Shown here: positions 15,732 through 23,298 of the stretch, piece by piece
How the letters are laid out: the number at the start of each line of letters is the position of its first letter
Position numbering within the stretch: position 1 is the stretch's first letter
Source of the DNA: Mycobacterium terramassiliense
Lineage (GTDB): Bacteria; Actinomycetota; Actinomycetes; Mycobacteriales; Mycobacteriaceae
Direction of reading: 5' to 3'
Length of the DNA stretch: 64,000 nucleotides
Assembly (NCBI RefSeq): GCF_900157385.1
Contig: NZ_LT717701.1
Location: forward strand, 2,390,353 to 2,454,352
Notes under the pieces: generated by a model
Seen by the model: only the letters and a program-made list of their open reading frames with translations
What the model was told of the DNA's origin: nothing
The model's database searches: none
Position numbers and translations under genes: made by a program

Positions 15732-18650
15732 CGGTGCCGGTGCCGTCACGCTGGGGGGACGGCCGTAGTCACCGCGCGGGTGAACAACGAGCGGCCACCA
15801 GAACCAGCGTCCGAGCAGGGTGGCGATCGACGGCATCAGTAGCGTGCGCACGATCAGGGTGTCGAGCAGCAGGCCGATGCACACCGTGGACCCGAACTGC
15901 CCCAGCACCCGCAGGTTGCTGCCGAGCATGGACGCCATGGTGAAGGCGAACACCAGCCCCGCGGCAGTCACCACCCCACCGGTGCCGGCCATCGATCGGA
16001 TGATCCCCGTCTTGAGCCCGCGATGGATCTCCTCTTTGAACCGCGACACCAGCAGCAGGTTGTAGTCAGATCCGACTGCCAGCAGGATGATCACCGACAG
16101 CGCCATCACGATCCAGTGGATTCTGATGCCGAACAGATCCTGCCAAATCAGCACCGACAGCCCGAACGATGCGGCGATCGAACTGGCCGCGGTGCCGACG
16201 ATCACGAGCGCGGCCACCACGCTCCGGGTGAGCAGCAGCATGATCATGAAGATCAGCGTCAGGGCCGACACCACGGCGATCATCAGGTCGTATTTCTCGC
16301 CGTCGGCCATGTCCTTGAACGTCGCGGCCGTTCCGCCGAGATACACCCGGGCATCCGCCAGCGAGGACTGTTTCAACCCCTCCTGCGCGGCGGTGCGTTC
16401 GGCGTCGACCCGTGCGATGCCATCCGGGGTCATGGGATCGCCCTGGTGGGTGATGAAGAACCGCGCCGACTTACCGTCCGGCGACAGGAACATGCGAAGC
16501 CCCGTCTGGAAATCCGGGTTGTCGAAGGCCTCCGGGGGCAAATAGAAGAAGTCGTCGTTCTTGGACTGATCGAAGCTTTGGCCCATGACGATGGCGGTAT
16601 TGCTCATCGCCTCCATCTGGTTGATCATCGCCTGGAACGTCTGGTAGAGCGTCAGCGTGATGCCCCGGGTGTTCTTCAGCGTCGAGATCAGTACGGGGAA
16701 CAGCGCATTCAGGTCGTGTGTGGCCTTGGCGGTGTGCGCGATATCGGCGGTGAGGTAGTGGAACTGCTCGGCGAGCTGGTCGAACCCGTCGAAGGTGTCG
16801 AAGAGGGACCGCAGCCCGATGCACAACGGGATGTCATAGCAGTGCCTCTCCCAGTAGAAGTAGGTGCGTATCGGCCGGAAGGTGTCGTCGAAATCCGCGA
16901 TGTGGTCGCGCAGCTTGTCGGTGATCTGTGAGGTCACCGCGGTGGTCTTTGCGCTGTCGTCGGCGGCGTTGGCCAGGTCCAGCGACACCTCGTACTGGCG
17001 TTGCGTGGTGTCGATCTGGGTCTGCAGGTCGTCGGCCATCCTGAGGATGTCGTTCATGCGCTCCTTGAGGAAGCTCATGTTCTGCATCGTCGTCTGACTC
17101 TGGATGCTGTTCTGGAACGGAATCGAGCTGTGCTGGATCGGGATCCCCAGTGGCCTGGTGATGTCCTGGACCATGGCGATGCCGAGCGTGCGCATCTCGT
17201 TCTTTGCCACCCGGTCCAACACCAGCATGTCGGCCGGGTTGCGCATGTCATGATCGGACTCGACCATCAACAGGTCGGGATTCATTCGCGCCTCGGAGAA
17301 ATGCCGGTTCGCCGCCTCTTGCCCCTGATTGGACGGGGCTGACAACGGCAGGTAATGGCGGTCGTTGTAGCTCGTGTGATAGCTCGGCAGGGCGATCATG
17401 CCGACCAGCACGATCGCGCCGCTGACGGCCAAAATCGGTGCGGGCCAACGCACTACGGCGGTACCCACCCGCCGCCACAGCCGACCGCGCTTGGCCTGCC
17501 TTTCGAAGAGGTGGAAGCGACTGCCGGCGAAGACGACCGCGGGGCCCAGCGTAAGCCCGGCCGCGACCACGACCAGCATGCCGATCGCCACCGGTGCGCC
17601 CATGGTGTTGAACCAGGGCAACCGCGAAAAACTGAGGCAATAGGTCGCCCCGGCGATCGTCAGGCCCGATCCCAAGACGACGGGGGCGACGCCCTTGAAT
17701 GTGGTGTAGTACGCGCTCTCTCGATCCTCACCGGCGGCCAATGCTTCTTGATAGCGGCCGACGAGGAAGATGCCGTAGTCCGTTCCGGCGGCGATCGCCA
17801 GCATGGTGAGGATGTTGGCGGCGAAGGTGGTGAGCCCGAATGCGTTGTGGTAGGCGAGAACCGCGACGACCCCCCGCGAGCAGGCCAGCGCGACAAAGGT
17901 CATGAACAGCTGGACGAGCGTGGTGACGATGGACCGGTAGACCAGCAGCAACATGATCGCAATGGCGCCCAGCGTGAACAACGTGATCTTGGCCAGGCTG
18001 GCGTTGCCGATGATGTGCATGTCGTCGGACAGCGCGGCGGGACCGGTGACGTAGGCCTTCACGCCGGGCGGCGCCTTGTTCTCCTCGATCACCTTGCGGA
18101 CCGCGTCCACGGACTCGTTGGCCTGCGTGGTGCCTTGATTACCGGCAAGGTTGATCTGCACATAGGCGGCCTTGGCGTCGGCGCTCTGGGCGCCCGCCGC
18201 CGTCAGCCGGTCACCCCAGAAGTCCTGGATGTGCTGGATGTGCTTGGGGTCTCCGCGGAGCTGTCGAATCAGCTTGTCGTAGTACTGGTGCGCTTCGGGG
18301 CCGAGGGGTTGCTGGCCCTCCAGGACGATCATCACCGTGCTGTTGGAATCGAATTCGCGGAAGTTATGACCCAGGCGCATCATCGCCTTCATCGACGGCG
18401 CGTCCAGGGGCGCCATCGGCGCCGAGTGCGCCTCGCCGACTTTTTCCAGCGTGGGGACGATGACGTTCACCAACACGGTGATGGCCACCCAGGCCACAAT
18501 GATCGGTATCGCGAAGATGCGGATCGCGTGGGGGAGATAAGGACGGTGGCCGCGATCCGCCATGCTGGGCTTGTTGGTCGGGATCGGGCCCGTGGCTTCG
18601 TCGTCTGCGGCGCTTCTCGCGCCGGAATCGGCCTTGTCGGTGTCGGTCAT
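15714..18650 (-). CDS. MmpL lipid transporter (RND superfamily), MmpS-coupled type
   Basis: 978 residues from ATG 18650, sharing four bases (ATGA) with the mmpS stop. Twelve-helix RND layout: TM1 near the N-terminus (IFAIPIIVAWVAITVLVNV), a porter domain, TM2-6, a second large loop rich in Gln/Asp heptads (a coiled coil typical of MmpL4/MmpL5), and TM7-12. The proton-relay Asp-Tyr pairs are in AGTDYG (291/292) and GSDYN (862/863). An MmpS partner and the coiled-coil loop put it in the MmpL4/5 group (export of glycopeptidolipids, siderophores or other lipids) rather than the MmpL10 group. The cargo is unknown; its position at the end of the papA-led gene run suggests a surface lipid. Confidence 0.92.
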   Translation of the reverse strand: MTDTDKADSGARSAADDEATGPIPTNKPSMADRGHRPYLPHAIRIFAIPIIVAWVAITVLVNVIVPTLEKVGEAHSAPMAPLDAPSMKAMMRLGHNFREFDSNSTVMIVLEGQQPLGPEAHQYYDKLIRQLRGDPKHIQHIQDFWGDRLTAAGAQSADAKAAYVQINLAGNQGTTQANESVDAVRKVIEENKAPPGVKAYVTGPAALSDDMHIIGNASLAKITLFTLGAIAIMLLLVYRSIVTTLVQLFMTFVALACSRGVVAVLAYHNAFGLTTFAANILTMLAIAAGTDYGIFLVGRYQEALAAGEDRESAYYTTFKGVAPVVLGSGLTIAGATYCLSFSRLPWFNTMGAPVAIGMLVVVAAGLTLGPAVVFAGSRFHLFERQAKRGRLWRRVGTAVVRWPAPILAVSGAIVLVGMIALPSYHTSYNDRHYLPLSAPSNQGQEAANRHFSEARMNPDLLMVESDHDMRNPADMLVLDRVAKNEMRTLGIAMVQDITRPLGIPIQHSSIPFQNSIQSQTTMQNMSFLKERMNDILRMADDLQTQIDTTQRQYEVSLDLANAADDSAKTTAVTSQITDKLRDHIADFDDTFRPIRTYFYWERHCYDIPLCIGLRSLFDTFDGFDQLAEQFHYLTADIAHTAKATHDLNALFPVLISTLKNTRGITLTLYQTFQAMINQMEAMSNTAIVMGQSFDQSKNDDFFYLPPEAFDNPDFQTGLRMFLSPDGKSARFFITHQGDPMTPDGIARVDAERTAAQEGLKQSSLADARVYLGGTAATFKDMADGEKYDLMIAVVSALTLIFMIMLLLTRSVVAALVIVGTAASSIAASFGLSVLIWQDLFGIRIHWIVMALSVIILLAVGSDYNLLLVSRFKEEIHRGLKTGIIRSMAGTGGVVTAAGLVFAFTMASMLGSNLRVLGQFGSTVCIGLLLDTLIVRTLLMPSIATLLGRWFWWPLVVHPRGDYGRPPSVTAPAPLAARS

Positions 18651-19084
18651 GCGGACTTCACCAGGCAAAAGGTCTGAGCGTTATGGCCGTCGGAATTCTG
18701 GTTGTCGCGGACGACACCGTCCACGATGATCTTGCAGCTGATTCGGCTGCCGTCGCTTTGCGCCATGATATTGGCGCTCACCGACGGGAGCGTGGTGGAG
18801 ATGGTGGTCGACCAGGGCAGCGGGGCGTCGTTGATTTGGTGGGTGTTGGCGTTCTCGTCCCAGTAGTTGATGTTCGCGGTGGACCCCGGCGGGCCGGAGA
18901 CGTCGTAGACGACGACCTTCGGATTGAACTGAACGATCTCGATCCCCTTGCCCGCGTTCGCGTTGAGGTCCTGGGACCCGAAGATTTTGTGCAGCCGCGA
19001 GACGACCAAGGTTGAGACGGCGAGCACGACCACCAACACCAGCGGAATCCACGCTCGTTTGAGCGCCCGGGTTAGGGCCTTCAC
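18647..19084 (-). CDS. MmpS accessory protein
   Basis: 145 residues from GTG 19084, eight bases after GGAAGG; an ATG at 19150 would add 22 residues without a good ribosome site. One N-terminal membrane helix (RAWIPLVLVVVLAVSTLVVS) is followed by a periplasmic domain with the MmpS hallmarks VVYDVSGPPGSTANINYWD and a conserved Cys pair (RISCKIIVDG, TFCLVKSA). MmpS proteins stabilise or complete the cognate MmpL exporter. The stop overlaps the mmpL start, so the two are translated together. Confidence 0.9.
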   Translation of the reverse strand: MKALTRALKRAWIPLVLVVVLAVSTLVVSRLHKIFGSQDLNANAGKGIEIVQFNPKVVVYDVSGPPGSTANINYWDENANTHQINDAPLPWSTTISTTLPSVSANIMAQSDGSRISCKIIVDGVVRDNQNSDGHNAQTFCLVKSA

Positions 19085-19228
19085 CTTGACCGCCTTCCGC
19101 TCGCCCTGCGGACCACCGGCGCCACCGACAACGCCGGTTCGCCGATACATTGCTCAGCTAAGCATCGTAAACCGTAGTGCACGGAACCGTTCCTGTGGGG
19201 TGCCGACTTTGTGGCGGCCAACACAGGG

Positions 19229-20287
19229 TCAGCGGGCCACCCGGCCGGTGACGGGCGGGAGGTCGGCGAGCGTGACGATGCCCGGCTTGGCGGCGACGAC
19301 GGCCGGGACCGCGTTGGTCACCGGCATCGCCGTGTAGATCATTCCCAGCCCCATGAATCCGGGCTCCGTCCAATCCTTCGGCGGCAGGCAGTGCAGCACG
19401 GTGCGCATGTTGGGCAGGCCGAATACCTGAATGACGTGGCCGTGCTCGAGGGGTTTGGGCGGCACCACGTGATTGCCCATCGTCCAGTTGAACCCGACGC
19501 TGACGACGTTGCGATCGCCTTCCCAGCCGCGGTGGTAACCGTAGACGCTGCCCACCGTTCCCGCGGGGATCTTCATGAAGCCCAGATCGGAGTCGGCGGT
19601 GGCCGCGGTGAAGGTGACATCGAAGGTCATCCTGTCCAGCTTCGCTCCGATCGCGTCGGCCATCATCGCGGCGGACTCCGCGAAGACCTCGCTTTCGGTC
19701 CGCACACTCTCGGCCAGCCCCGGGGTGTCGGGGTCCTGCGAGAACCCCATCGCCGTCTGGGTTTCGGCCGACTCGTACGTCGAGCAGTCCACCGACTCGG
19801 TGATGCGGATCTCGTCGACGCGCTCGCAGGAGGCGGACAGCACCATGCCCACCATGTTCGTCATCCCGGGGTGCGCCCCGCTGCCGAAGATCGTCGAACC
19901 GCCCCGCTCGCAGGCGTCCGCGATGCGCTTGCGGTCCGCCGGTGTCTGCTTGCCGCCGGTGATCCATGCGGCGCTCGTGCACACGTTGACGCCCGCCTGA
20001 AGCAGCCGCACGAGTTCATCGATGTTGGGCCACAACGGGTTATAGCAACACGCGTCGGGCCGCAATGCCAGCAGCGCGTCGATGTCGTTGGTGGCCTTGA
20101 CCCCGGTCGGCTCCGGCCACCCGGACAGTTCGGCGGCGTCGACCCCGACCTTTTCGGCACCGTGGGCATACACCCCGACCAACTCCATGTCGGGCCGGCC
20201 GATGATGGCGTGCAGCGAGCGCCGCCCGATGTTGCCGGTGGTCCACTGAATCACGCGAAACGGACGGTCTGGGCTGGTTGTGCTCAT
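19229..20287 (-). CDS. NAD(P)-binding dehydrogenase of the dihydrodipicolinate-reductase-like superfamily
   Basis: 352 residues from ATG 20287, with AAAGGAG seven bases upstream; an earlier ATG at 20329 lacks this. The N-terminal Rossmann strand-turn is RVIQWTTGNIGRRSLHAII. LLALRPDACCYNPLWPN and TSAAWITGGKQTPADR resemble the dapB/2,4-diaminopentanoate-dehydrogenase-like proteins common in mycobacteria. No gene of this type belongs to the trehalose-polyphleate set as I know it. It starts 54 bases after the fadD stop in the same direction and is followed by mmpS, so it is probably in the same transcript. Substrate unknown; a ketone or imine reductase acting on a lipid precursor is only a guess. 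Confidence 0.8.
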   Translation of the reverse strand: MSTTSPDRPFRVIQWTTGNIGRRSLHAIIGRPDMELVGVYAHGAEKVGVDAAELSGWPEPTGVKATNDIDALLALRPDACCYNPLWPNIDELVRLLQAGVNVCTSAAWITGGKQTPADRKRIADACERGGSTIFGSGAHPGMTNMVGMVLSASCERVDEIRITESVDCSTYESAETQTAMGFSQDPDTPGLAESVRTESEVFAESAAMMADAIGAKLDRMTFDVTFTAATADSDLGFMKIPAGTVGSVYGYHRGWEGDRNVVSVGFNWTMGNHVVPPKPLEHGHVIQVFGLPNMRTVLHCLPPKDWTEPGFMGLGMIYTAMPVTNAVPAVVAAKPGIVTLADLPPVTGRVAR

Positions 20288-20341
20288 CGAATGGCTCCTT
20301 TGCCGGTGCGGTTGGACCATTATGTGCAACCGAGGTCGGGC

Positions 20342-22087
20342 TCAGGCGTCCAGTCGGGTGAATTGGTCCTGGCGGTATTGCTCGACGCAGGCGGCGCGCC
20401 GGATCTTGCCGCTCGTCGTGGTGGGAATCGACCCGGGTGGCACCAGGACGAGGTCCCCGACAGCCAACCCGTGCGCGTTGGATATCGCCGAGGTGACTTC
20501 GCTTTTGACACCGGTGAGCCAGTGCGTCGCCTCCTCGGCGGATTCGCCCCGCTTCTTGAGCTCGATGACGGTGACCAGCTTCTCGGTGCTGTTCACCGGG
20601 ACCGATATCGCCGCGACCCGGCCGCCCGTGATCTCTTGGACCGTCGCCTCGATGTCCTCTGGATAGTGATTGCGCCCGCGGATGATCAGCAGATCCTTGA
20701 TGCGGCCGACAATGAACAGCTCACCTTCGAAGACGAAACCCAGGTCGCCGGTTCTCAGCCACGGTCCCTCGGCCGTGCCCGGCGACGGGTCGACGAGCAC
20801 CGCGCCGAAGCAGCGCTGCTCCTCCGGCGGTTTGCCCCAGTAGCCGTCGGCGACATTGGGGCCATGCAGCCAGATCTCGCCGACCGCGCCGGGCGGGCAC
20901 TCGCGGCTGTCGGAGTCGACGATGCGCAGCGTGGGTGATTGCGGCACTTTGTATTTGACCAGTGCCGTGCCGGTGTCCTCCGCGCAGCGCTGAACACGGC
21001 CGGCGGAGAGCTCCGCGGCGTCGAAATGAACCGCGCCCGACGAATCGTTCCAGGTGCCCGCCGTCACGAAGACCGTCGCTTCCGCAAGACCGTACGAGGG
21101 ACGCACCATGTCATCGCGAAAATTGAAGTGAGCGAACCGATCAACAAAACGTTGCAGTGTGGCCGGCTCGACACGTTCGGCTCCGCTGATGATGCCCAGC
21201 ACCCCGCCGAGGTCGAGCCCGGCCAGGTCGCCCTCGGTTGTTTTGCGGGCGGCCAGGTCGTAGGCGAAGTTCGGCGCCGCGGAAAACGCGTGCGGGTTTC
21301 TCGCCAAAGCTTGCACCCATCTGGCCGGCCGCTCCAAAAACGCGACGGGACTGGTCAGCTCGCCGCGAAAGCCGCCCAGGATCGGTGCGCAGACCCCGAG
21401 CACCAGGCCCATGTCGTGGTAAAAGGGCAACCAGGAAACGATCGTGAGATCCGACGGGACTTTGATCTGGGACTCCGCGAAGAAGCTGCGCATCAGCTGG
21501 TCGAAATTCACCTGCAGGTTGCGGTGCGAGATCATGACCCCGGTCGGCAGCCGGGTGGAACCCGAGCTGTACTGCAAATAGGCGGTGCTCGGCAAATCGG
21601 CTGTGCGGCCGCTCGTTCCGGCATCGGTTTCCAGATCCAGCGCATCGACTTCGATGATCTTCGGAGCGGCCCGAAGGCCGGCCTGGTCGATGTATTCGGC
21701 GATGTCATGCGCCACCGCGGACGTGGTGAGAACGACCGCGGGCGACGTGTCGGACAGAACCGCGCCCACCCGCTCATGGGTCGAGCCGCGGTGCGGCAGC
21801 GGGAGTGGAACCGCGACGAGCCCGGCCTGCATCGATCCCAGGAATGCGGCGATGTAGTGCAAGCCCTGGGGAGCCAGGATCACCGCCCGGTCCCCGGCCG
21901 ACCCGTGCCGGCCGAGCTCGCGTCCCAGGTTGAGCGTTCGGCGGGATAGCTGTGACCACGTGAGGCTTTCGGGGACGCCGGCCCAGTCGTGCTCGTAATC
22001 GGTGAAGGTGAACGCTATGTCATCGGGTCGCAGGCTGGCGCGCCCGTGCAGCATCGAAAGCACGGATGATTGAGGCGGTGGTGTCAC
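20342..22087 (-). CDS. fadD23: Fatty-acyl-AMP ligase (FAAL), FadD23-like
   Basis: 581 residues from GTG 22087; longer open sequence to 22204 runs into the upstream gene region and is not conserved. ANL-superfamily motifs in order: TAYLQYSSGSTRLPTGVMISHRN (P-loop), SWLPFYHDMGLVLGVC, SYGLAEATVFV, WLRTGDLGFVFEGELFIVGRIKDLLI and the A10 lysine region TTSGKIRR. The sequence closely follows FadD23 of M. tuberculosis as I remember it, including the ending EFTRLDA. FAALs activate long fatty acids as acyl-AMP and load them on a PKS acyl carrier protein. Here the partner would be the 3704-residue PKS, for which it supplies the starter acyl chain. Confidence 0.92.
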   Translation of the reverse strand: MTPPPQSSVLSMLHGRASLRPDDIAFTFTDYEHDWAGVPESLTWSQLSRRTLNLGRELGRHGSAGDRAVILAPQGLHYIAAFLGSMQAGLVAVPLPLPHRGSTHERVGAVLSDTSPAVVLTTSAVAHDIAEYIDQAGLRAAPKIIEVDALDLETDAGTSGRTADLPSTAYLQYSSGSTRLPTGVMISHRNLQVNFDQLMRSFFAESQIKVPSDLTIVSWLPFYHDMGLVLGVCAPILGGFRGELTSPVAFLERPARWVQALARNPHAFSAAPNFAYDLAARKTTEGDLAGLDLGGVLGIISGAERVEPATLQRFVDRFAHFNFRDDMVRPSYGLAEATVFVTAGTWNDSSGAVHFDAAELSAGRVQRCAEDTGTALVKYKVPQSPTLRIVDSDSRECPPGAVGEIWLHGPNVADGYWGKPPEEQRCFGAVLVDPSPGTAEGPWLRTGDLGFVFEGELFIVGRIKDLLIIRGRNHYPEDIEATVQEITGGRVAAISVPVNSTEKLVTVIELKKRGESAEEATHWLTGVKSEVTSAISNAHGLAVGDLVLVPPGSIPTTTSGKIRRAACVEQYRQDQFTRLDA

Positions 22088-22127
22088 ATTACGTCCGTAC
22101 TGGTTTGTCCAACGCGTCGCATCGACG

Positions 22128-23258
22128 TCAGTGGTCGGCCTGTCCCGCGCCGTGCGACAACACGGACATGGCACCGGCAAGGATCTGCGAGAACGGGTCC
22201 GCACCGCCGCCGAAGGTCGCCTGGTTGGCCGGCGCGGTGACCTCCGCCGGGTCGAAGCCGTGCACCGGATCCACCTGAACCGGAGCGGTCGACGGGTCGT
22301 CGTTTCGCGAATAGCCGGCGTTCACCCGGGGCATCAGGATCGCGTCGAGTTTGTTCAGCGTGTCTTCCGGGATCCCGATGTATTTCAGCGGCATGACCAG
22401 CGGAAGGTGCTTCTCCGGGACCATGATCGTCGTGTCTTTGGCGCCCCTGGAGTTGATCGTCGTCCGGATGTTCTGCGGCGGCACCATGCTCGGGTTCGTG
22501 AAGGCCACCGCGGTGTGACCGGTGGCGAGGCCCATCAGCGTGTTGGCGAACGCGAACATGTTGTCCGGCCGGTCGGGGAAGTCCGCGATGGAGTCGTAGG
22601 CGGCCACGAACCTGTTGGTGTCGTACTGGCTCTCGTACGGCGGCGGCATGGTGTAGTCGAGCGCGGGAACGACGCTGCCGACCGGGAACATGGCCGTCAG
22701 GAAGCTCTGACCGAAGGCGTGATGCCCGATCGGGTCGCCGAATGTGGCGAAGTTCAGCGTGTTCGGTGGGGGAGCGGAGGGGTCACTCGCCAGCCGCGCC
22801 TGCGCGCCGTCCACCACGAACCCGCCCTCGGACAAGCCGATCGCCGTACCCGGGCCACCGGTTTTGATCGCGGCCATAAGGTTGTCCACTCCCGTGTCGA
22901 CCGACTCGCCGACGCTCGGGCCGTCCAGACCGAGGCCCGGAAAGATCTCATCGCCGACCTTGCCGATGCCCGGGAAGAGTCGCCCCAGCACGTGGCCCTG
23001 AACCTGGCCCGCCGGGTATCCGACGATCTCGCGCTTCTGGCCGGGGAACCATTGGGCGCCCTCCTGACGGATGTACTCGTCATAGGGGATGCCCAGCACG
23101 TGAGCGCCGCCCAGGGCGAACGCGGTCTGGTCTCCCGGCGCTCCGGGGGTCGGCGGACCGCCGATCGGCGTGTCGTCGGCGGAGACCCTGCCGGCGCCCA
23201 AATACCCTGTGGCGCCAACAGTTACCAGCGCCGTCACTCCGGCGAGTAGTTTCTTCAT
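22128..23258 (-). CDS. Exported PE-PPE-domain serine hydrolase/acyltransferase (Chp1/Chp2-like)
   Basis: 376 residues from ATG 23258. The N-terminus MKKLLAGVTALVTVGATGYLG is a signal peptide or membrane anchor. The body is an alpha/beta hydrolase of the PE-PPE domain type: GIPYDEYIRQEGAQWFPGQK and a nucleophile elbow G-L-S143-E-G-G. There is no PE or PPE N-terminal module despite the family name. Relatives Chp1 and Chp2 transesterify acyl chains between trehalose lipids outside the membrane in sulfolipid and polyacyltrehalose synthesis, and the equivalent 'PE' protein of the trehalose-polyphleate locus transfers phleic acid chains. It sits between mmpL and fadD, 40 bases from each. Confidence 0.9.
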   Translation of the reverse strand: MKKLLAGVTALVTVGATGYLGAGRVSADDTPIGGPPTPGAPGDQTAFALGGAHVLGIPYDEYIRQEGAQWFPGQKREIVGYPAGQVQGHVLGRLFPGIGKVGDEIFPGLGLDGPSVGESVDTGVDNLMAAIKTGGPGTAIGLSEGGFVVDGAQARLASDPSAPPPNTLNFATFGDPIGHHAFGQSFLTAMFPVGSVVPALDYTMPPPYESQYDTNRFVAAYDSIADFPDRPDNMFAFANTLMGLATGHTAVAFTNPSMVPPQNIRTTINSRGAKDTTIMVPEKHLPLVMPLKYIGIPEDTLNKLDAILMPRVNAGYSRNDDPSTAPVQVDPVHGFDPAEVTAPANQATFGGGADPFSQILAGAMSVLSHGAGQADH

Positions 23259-23298
23259 CCCTACCCCTGACCCCTCGGCTTCTCTAGTCTCACATACG

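Noticed and set aside
22128..23258. PE or PPE family protein proper
   Set aside because: There is no PE or PPE N-terminal helical module; only the hydrolase domain named after the family is present, with a signal peptide.
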